Of a stretch of DNA of 64,000 nucleotides, positions 34,316-42,672 are shown one piece after another. The position numbers were made by a program, and so were the translations under genes. How positions within the stretch are numbered: position 1 is the first letter of the stretch; every line of letters begins with the position of its first letter. The notes under the pieces were generated by a model. It had not been told where the DNA came from. It did not search any database and saw nothing but the letters and a program-made list of their open reading frames with translations. Origin of the DNA: Paenibacillus sp. Soil766 (GTDB lineage Bacteria; Bacillota; Bacilli; Paenibacillales; NBRC-103111); the NCBI RefSeq assembly GCF_001428105.1, contig NZ_LMSJ01000024.1, forward strand, positions 1 through 64,000, written 5' to 3'.

Positions 34316-35470
34316 ATGTTTTATATGCACATGAACGCGATGGTCGCGATGAGTGGCATGATTGCCGTTCTGATGCTCACCCGCAAGTGGGCGGATAATA
34401 AGCGCATTTTGATGATCATATTCAGTCTGTGCTTCCTACTGTTGTTTAGTAAGAAGTTGGTCGTTTTCTATGCGGCTTTTACGATGATTAATTATTTCGG
34501 GTTTGTGTATCTGTGCCGGACGACGCTGTGGCGGAAAGCGACCTTTATTTTCGGGATCGCCGCGAATATCGTGGGTGTCTTTCTCGGTGTTCGTTTTTTC
34601 GTTATGGGTGTTTTCAGTTCTCCGTTGTTCGACGCCATTATTTATTTAGGACTTATTTACAACGTTCTCAAAGTGATTGATTCGTATTATTTCGCTTATT
34701 TCTTTGGAAAAGAGGGCGAAGTGCCGGCCATTGATTATGCGAACTATCTGTTGTTCATTCCGACCTTTACGTCCGGACCGATTTTGAAATTCCGCGATTT
34801 CATGGCCGACAGCAAGAAGCCCTACACCGTAGATGCCAAGCTGTTTGAAGACAGTATTAAGCGTATTATTCTAGGCTTATTTAAAAAAATCGTCGTCGTC
34901 ACCTGGATGACTGGGGTGTTCGACCACGTCTTGAAGCAGGAGCTTCACACCCCAGAATCATTGTTCCTGCTGATCTGGTTCTATGCACTCATCTATTTCG
35001 ACTTCTCGGGCTATTCCGATATGGCCATAGGCTTCGGGAGATTGATGGGCTATACGATGCCGGAGAACTTCAAAAAGCCGCTCCTCTCGCCTTCCATGAC
35101 GCAGTTTTGGCGGAATTGGCATGCGACACTCGGTGATTTTTTCCGCGATCACATCTTCATGTTCTTCTCGCGTAAAACACCATCCACAGCAGTCACAGCC
35201 AGTCTATCTATCCTGATCATGGTGCTGATGGGCTTATGGCATGGCTTTACGTGGTTGTACTTCCTCTATGGACTGTACCATGGCATCATTATCGCGATCG
35301 AGAATATCTTCAAACTCACGACCGTAAATAAGAAAAAGGTATCCAAAGCCTACTTCTACTTCCGCTGCTTCGTTACACAAACACTGGTTACGTTCTCGGT
35401 CATTATTTACAGTTCGAATTACGATACAGTGCTTCGAATCTACAAAGGCTTGCTTCATTTTACTGGATGA
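34316..35470 (+). CDS. MBOAT family O-acyltransferase, DltB-like
   Basis: 384 residues with about ten membrane helices. The MBOAT signature is clear: FWRNWHATLGDFFRDH (His269) and the catalytic His309 in MGLWHGFTW; PTFTSGPILKFRDF and FDFSGYSDMAIGFGRLMGY are also typical of DltB/AlgI. It should move the acyl group from the carrier protein in the cytoplasm across the membrane. Its size is close to DltB rather than AlgI. The gene starts 28 bases after the DltX-like peptide, with GCGAGGAG upstream. Confidence 0.92.
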   Translation: MFYMHMNAMVAMSGMIAVLMLTRKWADNKRILMIIFSLCFLLLFSKKLVVFYAAFTMINYFGFVYLCRTTLWRKATFIFGIAANIVGVFLGVRFFVMGVFSSPLFDAIIYLGLIYNVLKVIDSYYFAYFFGKEGEVPAIDYANYLLFIPTFTSGPILKFRDFMADSKKPYTVDAKLFEDSIKRIILGLFKKIVVVTWMTGVFDHVLKQELHTPESLFLLIWFYALIYFDFSGYSDMAIGFGRLMGYTMPENFKKPLLSPSMTQFWRNWHATLGDFFRDHIFMFFSRKTPSTAVTASLSILIMVLMGLWHGFTWLYFLYGLYHGIIIAIENIFKLTTVNKKKVSKAYFYFRCFVTQTLVTFSVIIYSSNYDTVLRIYKGLLHFTG

Positions 35471-35482
35471 TAGTGGTATAAT
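35454..35482 (+). promoter_or_regulatory. Candidate promoter of the isomerase gene
   Basis: TTCATT (35454-35459), 17-base spacer, TATAAT (35477-35482), placed at the very end of the MBOAT gene and 40 bases before the isomerase ATG. Confidence 0.55.
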
Positions 35483-35521
35483 TTGAACTGATTGTTTTAT
35501 CAATTATGGAGGTGTAATCGA

Positions 35522-36490
35522 ATGAAGTTAGGCGTTTTTATGGTTCTTTTCGGTGGAAAACCTTTCGAGGAAGCACTGGATTATATTGCTGCGAAAGGCT
35601 TGGACGCCGTTGAGATCGGTACTGGTGGATACCCAGGTACTGCGCATTGCAACCCAGCTGAATTACTTGCTGATGCAGGGAAATTGAAAGCTTTTAAACA
35701 AGCGGTAGAGTCCCGCGGTTTGACGATTAGCGCACTTAGCGCTCACGGTAACCCTCTTCACCCGCAAAAACACATCGCGAAAGAGTTTCACGATGCTATT
35801 ATACAAACGATTGAACTGGCTGAACGCCTTGAAGTACCTGTTGTCAACACGTTCTCTGGTTGCCCTGGCGACCATGAGGATGCGAAATATCCGAACTGGC
35901 CGGTAGCACCTTGGCCGAACGATTTCCAAGAAATCTTAGACTGGCAGTGGACGAACAAAGTCATTCCTTACTGGAAAGAAACAGGTAAATTCGCTGCAGA
36001 TCGTAATATCAAAATTGGACTAGAGCTGCACGGCGGATTCTCCGTACATACGCCAGCTACCCTTCTTCGCCTTCGCGAAGCTGCAGGTGAGGCAATCGGT
36101 GCTAACTTGGATCCAAGTCACATGTGGTGGCAAGGGATTGATCCTGTTCAAGCGGTTCAAATTCTTGGACGCGCGAACGCGATTCATCACTTCCATGCCA
36201 AAGATACGTCACATGATTACAACAACACGAACCGTTTCGGTGTCACGGACATGCAATCCTACGCGAACATGCTGGATCGTTCATGGCAATTCCGTTCCGT
36301 TGGTTTCGGCCACGATATGAAAGTATGGGCAGACATTATCTCCGCATTGCGTCTGGTTGGTTATGACTATGTCGTGAGTATCGAGCACGAAGACGGCTTG
36401 ATGTCCGTTGATGAAGGCTTCTCTAAAGCTGTTCAAAACCTACAACAAGTACTCATCAAGGAACCTCTTGGTGAAATGTGGTGGGTGTAA
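35522..36490 (+). CDS. Sugar phosphate isomerase/epimerase family protein
   Basis: 322 residues, soluble TIM barrel of the AP-endonuclease 2 superfamily. Metal-binding style residues are in LELHGGF, NLDPSHMWW, HFHAKD and SIEHED, as in xylose-isomerase-like sugar epimerases. The substrate cannot be assigned. The ATG at 35522 has GGAGGTG upstream. It lies 51 bases after the MBOAT gene but has a promoter of its own and ends at a strong terminator; a link to the aminoacylation block is possible but unproven. Confidence 0.88.
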   Translation: MKLGVFMVLFGGKPFEEALDYIAAKGLDAVEIGTGGYPGTAHCNPAELLADAGKLKAFKQAVESRGLTISALSAHGNPLHPQKHIAKEFHDAIIQTIELAERLEVPVVNTFSGCPGDHEDAKYPNWPVAPWPNDFQEILDWQWTNKVIPYWKETGKFAADRNIKIGLELHGGFSVHTPATLLRLREAAGEAIGANLDPSHMWWQGIDPVQAVQILGRANAIHHFHAKDTSHDYNNTNRFGVTDMQSYANMLDRSWQFRSVGFGHDMKVWADIISALRLVGYDYVVSIEHEDGLMSVDEGFSKAVQNLQQVLIKEPLGEMWWV

Positions 36491-36507
36491 ACCAATAGCA
36501 CGTACAC

Positions 36508-36558
36508 AAAAAGCCCACAGGCTAGAGATCTTCCGATCTAAAGTCCTGTGGGCTTTTT
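36508..36558 (+). terminator. Strong bidirectional terminator
   Basis: A 14-bp perfect stem AAAAAGCCCACAGG / CCTGTGGGCTTTTT over a 23-base loop serves the isomerase gene (plus) and the small membrane protein gene (minus), which converge here. Confidence 0.93.
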
Positions 36559-36574
36559 GTTTTACTTGTATGTA

Positions 36575-36778
36575 CTACCAACCTTTGATCATGATGACAT
36601 CCATGAAAAGAAATACGAGTAGAGATACAGTTCCAAATCCAAGTGCAAAGAGATTTCTTCTTGGGTTAATCAGTTGACGGATAACGGCAATTGCAATCAC
36701 CACTGTGAAGATCAAAACATAGATATCAAAGCTTGTATACGTGCTAGTTGATGCTTCAGCTGCTTCTGCTAATAACAT
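36575..36778 (-). CDS. Small two-helix membrane protein, DUF2759-like
   Basis: 67 residues with two membrane helices (IYVLIFTVVIAIAVIRQLI and LFALGFGTVSLLVFLFMDVI) joined by NPRRN. The pattern resembles the short DUF2759 family of Bacillales; function unknown. The ATG at 36778 has AAGGAGG 7 bases upstream. It converges with the isomerase gene at a shared terminator. Candidate promoter on the minus strand: TTGCAT (36858-36863) with TAACAT 17 bases on. Confidence 0.75.
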   Translation of the reverse strand: MLLAEAAEASTSTYTSFDIYVLIFTVVIAIAVIRQLINPRRNLFALGFGTVSLLVFLFMDVIMIKGW

Positions 36779-36856
36779 GGTGAAACCTCCTTATAGTAAC
36801 TCGGTGCAAGGCACACGTCCTCTATTTTAATACTATGTTAGCTTGATTGGACACGA

Positions 36857-36874
36857 GATGCAAGTAGTTGCATC
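36857..36874. promoter_or_regulatory. Perfect inverted repeat over a candidate -35 box
   Basis: GATGCAA-GTAG-TTGCATC, 7-bp arms and 4-base centre, covers the putative -35 of the small membrane protein gene. It could be an operator. Confidence 0.45.
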
Positions 36875-37005
36875 GATGTGTAACAAGTTTGTCACCTTTT
36901 GTTTGGGATTTGGCCGGTTTGACTAGCCCATACAGACAGATTTCTTTATTATCCCTTATACGTTTACAATGTCCATCTGCGCAACTATTTATTACTCTCC
37001 GTTAG

Positions 37006-37041
37006 AACAACAAAAGCCCGTACGGAGATACCGTACAGACA
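37006..37041 (-). terminator. Terminator after the 49-codon gene
   Basis: Minus strand GTACGG pairs with CCGTAC around TATCT, extended by flanking pairs, and is followed by GGGCTTTTGTTGTTC. Placed 28 bases after the small gene's stop. Confidence 0.65.
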
Positions 37042-37068
37042 TTGTTCGATTGCGATTTAGAACTATTT

Positions 37069-37218
37069 TTACACGGCTAACACATCTCGGTGATTCTCGT
37101 CTTCTGGAAGCTCAGTCAATCTCGTGTAGGTTAGCTCTTTTTCTTGCCATGCTAGAAATCGGAAAGGATCAATTCCTAATGCAGATACAATTTCCTGAAG
37201 CTCTAACGTCGGTTTCAT
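37069..37218 (-). CDS. Small hypothetical protein, 49 residues
   Basis: The minus strand encodes a 49-residue acidic soluble protein starting MKPTLELQEIVSALGIDPFRF and ending in ENHRDVLAV. GGAGG lies 6 bases before the ATG at 37218, and a hairpin with T-run follows the stop. The LQEIVSALGIDPFRF stretch could be one turn of a helix-turn-helix, but the protein is too short for a standard repressor. I do not recognise it. A longer open frame on the opposite strand (36969-37238) has no ribosome site and looks like its shadow. Confidence 0.6.
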   Translation of the reverse strand: MKPTLELQEIVSALGIDPFRFLAWQEKELTYTRLTELPEDENHRDVLAV

Positions 37219-37422
37219 TATTAGCCTCCACAACATGAATTAGATTAGAACTGCTATATCTCTCAATCATCAAGTCAATGGTTAGGTAGAGGGAGATGTT
37301 CACTGTTACTTACTATTATTATAGGCCTACTTCCATCATTATTGATAGAGGGTTAAATTGTCGAAGTCTGTATCATTCAATTAAATCTTAGCAAACTTTT
37401 AGGCATTTTAGTCAATTGTAGA
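37219..37422. other. AT-rich spacer upstream of the 49-codon gene
   Basis: No gene seen. It contains TATAAT-like sequences on the minus strand (near 37320) without a convincing -35, and one near-match to a Spo0A box (ATTGTCGAA near 37356). Confidence 0.5.
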
Positions 37423-37468
37423 CAAAAAAAGCTTGAAATTGGCAAATGATATACCCAATTCCAAGCTT
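37423..37468 (-). terminator. Terminator after uvrA
   Basis: Minus strand AAGCTTGGAATTGG pairs with CCAATTTCAAGCTT (one mismatch) across 12 bases and is followed by TTTTT; 12 bases after the uvrA stop. Confidence 0.92.
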
Positions 37469-37480
37469 AATGTTCGCTTT

Positions 37481-40363
37481 TTAGCTAACGGAGCCTTCTA
37501 GGACCTCCATACGCTTCGCATAGTCTTCCGAACGGACGCGATCCCGCTCAAGGATCGGTTTCAAATACTGGCCGGTGTAGGACCCGGCCACCTTCACGAC
37601 ATCCTCTGGCGTACCCGCCGCCACGATCAAGCCCCCGCGGTTACCACCTTCGGGCCCTAGATCGATGAGGTGGTCCGCCGTCTTGATGACATCGAGGTTA
37701 TGCTCGATGACCAGTACCGTTTCACCGCTCTCTACGAGGCGGTGTAGGACCTTCAGGAGACGATCGATATCATGGATGTGGAGCCCCGTCGTGGGCTCAT
37801 CCAGAATATAGATCGTCTTGCCTGTACTGCGGCGGTACAGCTCCGCCGCGAGCTTCACACGCTGGGCTTCGCCGCCTGACAGCGTGGTCGCTGGCTGGCC
37901 GAGGGTCATATAGCCCAGGCCAACATCCAGAAGTGTATTCAGCTTACGATGAATGCGCGGCAAGTTCTTAAAGAACTCGCAGCCGTCCTCAATCGTCATC
38001 TCCAACACTTCCGAAATGCTCTTGCCCTTATACTTCACTTCCATCGTCTCGCGGTTGTAGCGCTTGCCTTTACATATTTCGCAAGGCACATACACGTCAG
38101 GCAAGAAATGCATCTCGATCTTAATAATGCCATCCCCACGACAAGCTTCACAACGGCCGCCCTTCACGTTAAAGCTAAAGCGTCCCTTCTTATAGCCGCG
38201 TACCTTCGCTTCGTTCGTATTCGCATATACATCACGGATATCATCAAATACGCCTGTGTACGTCGCGGGATTAGAGCGCGGTGTGCGTCCAATTGGCGAC
38301 TGATCAATATCGATAACTTTATCTACATGCTCTAATCCGACAATTTCTTTATGTTCACCAGGTCGAACTTTGGCACCATTCAAATCACGAGATAATGTCT
38401 TAAACAAAATTTCGTTGATCAACGTACTCTTGCCTGACCCGGATACGCCGGTCACACATGTGAATACCCCTAAAGGCACCTTAGCCGACATGTTTCGCAA
38501 GTTATTCTCTTTGGCACCTTTCACTTCGATCCACTTGCCATTCGGCTTACGTCGAACCGCAGGAATCGGAATGAACCGCTTGCCGCTCAAATACTGACCT
38601 GTTAAGGAGTTCTCGTCCTGCATCAGTTCTGTTGGTGTTCCTTGGGCAATAACCTGTCCACCATGGATACCAGCCCCTGGACCAATATCAATGATGTAAT
38701 CGGCCGCCATCATTGTGTCTTCATCATGCTCGACAACGATCAACGTGTTGCCCAGATCTCGCATATGCTCAAGTGTTTGAATTAATCGTGTGTTATCCCG
38801 TTGATGCAGACCGATACTTGGCTCATCGAGGATGTAAAGAACACCCATCAGGCTCGAACCGATTTGCGTAGCCAAGCGAATCCGCTGCGCTTCTCCACCC
38901 GACAAGGTGCCTGCCGCACGGTGCATCGTCAAATAATCAAGTCCGACATTCACCAGGAAGCCTAGACGTGCTCTAATTTCTTTCAGGATCAAATTCGAAA
39001 TTGTCAGCTCACGTTCATTCAGTTGCAGCCCCTTAAACCATTCCTCCGCTTCTCCGATAGAAAGGGAAGTTGCGTGCGAAATGTTCTTACCGTTAATCGT
39101 TACGGCAAGTGTTTCCGGCTTCAAGCGGTGCCCTTTACATTTCGGACAAGGTTTCGTGCTCATGTAGGTCTGAATATGCTCGCGGATGCCCTCAGAGAAG
39201 GTATCCTTGAACCTGCGTTCCAAGTTGCGAATGATGCCTTCGAATGGTACCAACGCTTCTTTGGATGCGCCCATATCGTTCTCATAACGGAAACGGATTT
39301 TCTCGCCGCCCGTTCCATATAAGATCACTTTCAGTTGGTCGCTGCTGATCTCAGATACGGGGACATTGCGCGGGATCTTATAGTGCTCACAAACTGCCGC
39401 GAGAAATTGTGGATAGTAGTTCGACGTACTCCCCGCCCACGCTTCAAATGCACCCTCTTCAATCGTCAACTTCATATCAGGAACGAGTAAATCAGGATCC
39501 ACGATCATCTGACTGCCTAAACCATCACAATCCGGGCAAGCACCGAAGGGGCTATTAAACGAGAACATTCTCGGAGCCAGCTCTTCAACGCTGAATCCAC
39601 ACTCTGGACATGCCAAGTTCTGGCTGAACAGCAGCTCTTCCTTCTCCATGACATCGACGATGACACGACCATTGGCCAACTTAAGCGCCGTTTCCAAGGA
39701 ATCTGCCAAACGTGTCTGTACATCATCTTTGACCACGATACGGTCTACGACCACATCAATGGTGTGCTTTTTATTTTTGTCGAGCTCAATTTTCTCGGAA
39801 AGGTCTACCGTTTCCCCGTTTACACGAACCCGCACAAATCCCTGCTTCTGCACATCCACGAATAGCTTCGTGTGCTCACCTTTGCGCCCCGAAATAAGGG
39901 GGGCTAGAATTTGAATCTTCGTGCGCTCCGGGTACTCCATAATCCGGTCTACCATTTGTTCCACGGTTTGCGAAGTAATCTCGATACCATGGGTAGGACA
40001 GTGCGGCCGCCCAATACGAGCAAAAAGCAGCCTTAAATAGTCGTAAATCTCCGTTACGGTTCCAACCGTGGAACGTGGATTACGGCTTGTGGTCTTTTGG
40101 TCAATGGATATGGCTGGTGACAAGCCATCAATGGAATCGACATCTGGTTTATCCATATTCCCAAGAAATTGACGCGCATAGGCAGACAGTGATTCTACAT
40201 AACGCCGCTGCCCTTCTGCATAAATCGTATCAAAGGCCAGCGATGATTTCCCCGATCCACTTAAGCCCGTGAGTACGACGAACTTGTCACGTGGAATGGT
40301 GACATCAATATTTTTAAGATTGTGAGCTCTAGCTCCTTTAATAACGATCTGATCTCTAGACAC
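37481..40363 (-). CDS. uvrA: Excinuclease ABC subunit A
   Basis: 960 residues, full length. UvrA is the DNA-damage sensing ATPase of nucleotide excision repair, acting as a dimer with UvrB. Two ABC modules: Walker A GLSGSGKSS and GVSGSGKST, signatures LSGGEAQRIRLA and LSGGEAQRVKLA, Walker B YILDEPSIGLH and YILDEPTTGLH. Zinc fingers: CPECGF...CPDC and CEAC...CEIC. Start: GTG at 40363 after AGGAAGGG. Transcribed with uvrB (42-base gap), so under the same SOS-type control. Confidence 0.97.
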   Translation of the reverse strand: MSRDQIVIKGARAHNLKNIDVTIPRDKFVVLTGLSGSGKSSLAFDTIYAEGQRRYVESLSAYARQFLGNMDKPDVDSIDGLSPAISIDQKTTSRNPRSTVGTVTEIYDYLRLLFARIGRPHCPTHGIEITSQTVEQMVDRIMEYPERTKIQILAPLISGRKGEHTKLFVDVQKQGFVRVRVNGETVDLSEKIELDKNKKHTIDVVVDRIVVKDDVQTRLADSLETALKLANGRVIVDVMEKEELLFSQNLACPECGFSVEELAPRMFSFNSPFGACPDCDGLGSQMIVDPDLLVPDMKLTIEEGAFEAWAGSTSNYYPQFLAAVCEHYKIPRNVPVSEISSDQLKVILYGTGGEKIRFRYENDMGASKEALVPFEGIIRNLERRFKDTFSEGIREHIQTYMSTKPCPKCKGHRLKPETLAVTINGKNISHATSLSIGEAEEWFKGLQLNERELTISNLILKEIRARLGFLVNVGLDYLTMHRAAGTLSGGEAQRIRLATQIGSSLMGVLYILDEPSIGLHQRDNTRLIQTLEHMRDLGNTLIVVEHDEDTMMAADYIIDIGPGAGIHGGQVIAQGTPTELMQDENSLTGQYLSGKRFIPIPAVRRKPNGKWIEVKGAKENNLRNMSAKVPLGVFTCVTGVSGSGKSTLINEILFKTLSRDLNGAKVRPGEHKEIVGLEHVDKVIDIDQSPIGRTPRSNPATYTGVFDDIRDVYANTNEAKVRGYKKGRFSFNVKGGRCEACRGDGIIKIEMHFLPDVYVPCEICKGKRYNRETMEVKYKGKSISEVLEMTIEDGCEFFKNLPRIHRKLNTLLDVGLGYMTLGQPATTLSGGEAQRVKLAAELYRRSTGKTIYILDEPTTGLHIHDIDRLLKVLHRLVESGETVLVIEHNLDVIKTADHLIDLGPEGGNRGGLIVAAGTPEDVVKVAGSYTGQYLKPILERDRVRSEDYAKRMEVLEGSVS

Positions 40364-40404
40364 AGATACCCTTCCTCTCCTATGTGAAGCTGAAACCCTC
40401 TTGC

Positions 40405-42402
40405 TTAGGTGTCAGCTTTCATTTCCATAATCGCGTCACGCAGCTGTGCTGCACGTTCGAACTGTAGGTTCTTCGCCGCCTCTTTCATCTCAACTTCAAG
40501 GCGTTCAATGAGGGATGCTCGATCTTTCTTCGACATCTTAGCACCCTTCACATCAGCAAGATAGTCGGATTTCTGTTCGGCAACCTTAGTTGCTTCGATG
40601 ACATCGCGGATTTTCTTGGCAATCGTCTGTGGTGTGATGCCCAGTTTCTCATTGTTAGCTTCCTGCAGGGCACGTCGTCGATTAGTCTCCGAGATCGCTT
40701 TCTCCATGGAATCGGTGATCTTATCCCCGTACATGATGACTCGGCCATCCGAGTTCCGCGCTGCCCGACCGATCGTTTGAATCAACGAACGCTCAGAACG
40801 CAGGAAGCCTTCCTTATCCGCATCCAGAATAGCGACCAGTGAAACCTCTGGCAAATCGAGACCCTCTCTGAGGAGGTTGATCCCGATTAGCACATGGAAA
40901 GTCCCCAAGCGCAAGTCTCGCAATATCTGCATACGTTCAAACGTTTTAATATCCGAATGCAAATAACGCACCTTAATGCCAATTTCTTTAAAGTAATCCG
41001 TTAAATCCTCCGACATCTTCTTCGTCAAGGTGGTCACAAGTACACGCTCATCTTTACGAACACGGTCTTGAATCTCGGCGATAAGATCATCGATTTGACC
41101 TTTGGTTGGTCGAACCTCAATAATCGGATCCAACAACCCTGTTGGACGAATAATTTGTTGAATCATGGTAGGGCAATGCTCCAGCTCATAAGGTCCTGGC
41201 GTTGCTGATATATATAAAATCTGACTAACTTTCTCTTCGAATTCCTCGAAACGCAGCGGACGATTATCCAAAGCGGAAGGCAGCCTGAAGCCGTGATCAA
41301 CTAATACATCTTTCCGTGCTTTATCCCCATTAAACATCGCGCGGATTTGCGGCAACGTAACATGAGACTCATCCACCATGAATAGCATGTCGTCTGGGAA
41401 ATAATCCATCAACGTATACGGTGTTGCCCCTCGCTCACGGAATGTCAGTGGTCCCGAGTAATTCTCGATACCTGAGCAGAAGCCCATCTCCTCCATCATT
41501 TCCATATCGTAGCGCGTACGCTGCTCCAATCGCTGTGCTTCCAGAAGCTTCCCTTGCTCTCTCAACTCCGCTAAACGATCCTCCAACTCTTGGCCAATGT
41601 TCACGAGCGCACGCTTCATCGATTCCTCGTGTGTCACGAAGTGGGAAGCTGGGAAAATGGCTATATGATCGCGCCCCCCAATGATCTCGCCTGTGAGGAC
41701 ATTAATCTCCGTAATCCGCTCAATTTCATCCCCAAATAACTCCACTCGCACCGCATGTTCACTTTGCGAGGCTGGGAAAATCTCCACAACATCTCCACGC
41801 ACACGGAACGTGCCGCGAACGAAGTTCAGATCATTGCGTTGATATTGAATATCCACGAGTCGATGCAAGATTTCAGTCCGCGATTTCTCCATCCCTACCC
41901 GTAACGATAACAGTAAATTACCGTACTCCTTTGGTGACCCCAAGCCGTAAATACACGACACGCTGGCAACAACAATGACATCCCGGCGTTCGAACAAGGA
42001 ACTTGTCGCCGAGTGGCGCAGTTTATCAATTTCTTCATTGATGCTGGAATCTTTCTCGATGTAAGTGTCGGAGGAGGCAATGTAGGCTTCTGGTTGGAAG
42101 TAATCATAGTAACTAACGAAGTAGGAAACAGCATTATGAGGAAAAAACTCTTTGAATTCACTGCACAGTTGTGCGGCTAAGGTTTTATTGTGGGCAATAA
42201 TCAAGGTTGGTCGGTTTAGTTTCGCTATTACTTGTGCAGCTGTGAACGTTTTACCAGTTCCCGTTGCACCGAGCAGCGTCTGATGCTTGTTGCCGGCTTG
42301 TATGCTTTGGACGATTTCCTCAATCGCTTGAGGCTGGTCTCCCTGTGGAAGAAAATCGGATACAAGCTCAAATTTCTTAGAGCTCATGACAAGTTCACTC
42401 AT
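40405..42402 (-). CDS. uvrB: Excinuclease ABC subunit B
   Basis: 665 residues. UvrB verifies damage and recruits UvrC. Walker A GATGTGKT, the DNA-gripping beta-hairpin YYDYFQPEAYI, helicase-like motifs (DESHVTLPQ, ISATPGPYE, QTIGRAARN) and the C-terminal UVR motif (EAAKNLQFERAAQLRD) are all intact. First gene of uvrB-uvrA. Start ATG at 42402, with GAGGGTGA upstream. The promoter region has a LexA-like box. Confidence 0.97.
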   Translation of the reverse strand: MSELVMSSKKFELVSDFLPQGDQPQAIEEIVQSIQAGNKHQTLLGATGTGKTFTAAQVIAKLNRPTLIIAHNKTLAAQLCSEFKEFFPHNAVSYFVSYYDYFQPEAYIASSDTYIEKDSSINEEIDKLRHSATSSLFERRDVIVVASVSCIYGLGSPKEYGNLLLSLRVGMEKSRTEILHRLVDIQYQRNDLNFVRGTFRVRGDVVEIFPASQSEHAVRVELFGDEIERITEINVLTGEIIGGRDHIAIFPASHFVTHEESMKRALVNIGQELEDRLAELREQGKLLEAQRLEQRTRYDMEMMEEMGFCSGIENYSGPLTFRERGATPYTLMDYFPDDMLFMVDESHVTLPQIRAMFNGDKARKDVLVDHGFRLPSALDNRPLRFEEFEEKVSQILYISATPGPYELEHCPTMIQQIIRPTGLLDPIIEVRPTKGQIDDLIAEIQDRVRKDERVLVTTLTKKMSEDLTDYFKEIGIKVRYLHSDIKTFERMQILRDLRLGTFHVLIGINLLREGLDLPEVSLVAILDADKEGFLRSERSLIQTIGRAARNSDGRVIMYGDKITDSMEKAISETNRRRALQEANNEKLGITPQTIAKKIRDVIEATKVAEQKSDYLADVKGAKMSKKDRASLIERLEVEMKEAAKNLQFERAAQLRDAIMEMKADT

Positions 42403-42446
42403 CCATTATCACCCTCATTGTCGAAATAAATCGAACTTTTATCCTA

Positions 42447-42474
42447 TAAACTTTCCCATTCGACATTCCGATAT
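42447..42474 (+). promoter_or_regulatory. Sigma-D-like promoter upstream of motA
   Basis: TAAA (42447-42450) and CCGATAT (42468-42474) match the sigma-D (flagellar) consensus; the 17-base spacing is one base longer than the usual. It lies about 200 bases before motA, in the spacer shared with uvrB. Sigma-D control is known for motAB in Bacillus. Confidence 0.45.
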
Positions 42475-42533
42475 AGAAGTCTATGGAACTTTTACGTACA
42501 TACATGAAGGATTGCAATAACTATCCAACATAA

Positions 42534-42545
42534 GAATGTTTGTTC
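42534..42545 (-). promoter_or_regulatory. LexA (SOS) box-like site of uvrB-uvrA
   Basis: Minus strand GAACAAACATTC matches the Gram-positive SOS box GAAC-N4-GTTC with one mismatch in one arm. It lies about 10 bases after the -10 box of the uvrB promoter, a position fit for repression. Confidence 0.65.
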
Positions 42546-42555
42546 TCGTTTTTAC

Positions 42556-42584
42556 ATTATACTATTTTTGAATCATGGATGCAA
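42556..42584 (-). promoter_or_regulatory. Sigma-A promoter of uvrB-uvrA
   Basis: Minus strand TTGCAT (42579-42584), 17-base spacer, TATAAT (42556-42561). Confidence 0.82.
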
Positions 42585-42672
42585 ACAGCTTTATCTGTTT
42601 TAGCCTTATGCAAGGCGGTTTTCCTGCGTTTTGGCCCCTATTCTTTTTATGATAATTAGGAGTGGTACAGTC

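Noticed and set aside
36969..37238. Open frame of 89 codons on the plus strand between the small membrane gene and uvrA
   Set aside because: No ribosome site or start context. It lies opposite the 49-codon minus-strand gene, which has both a ribosome site and a terminator.
42415..42424. Spo0A-like ATTGTCGAA near the uvrB start
   Set aside because: Eight of nine matches at a place without other support; expected by chance at this A+T content.
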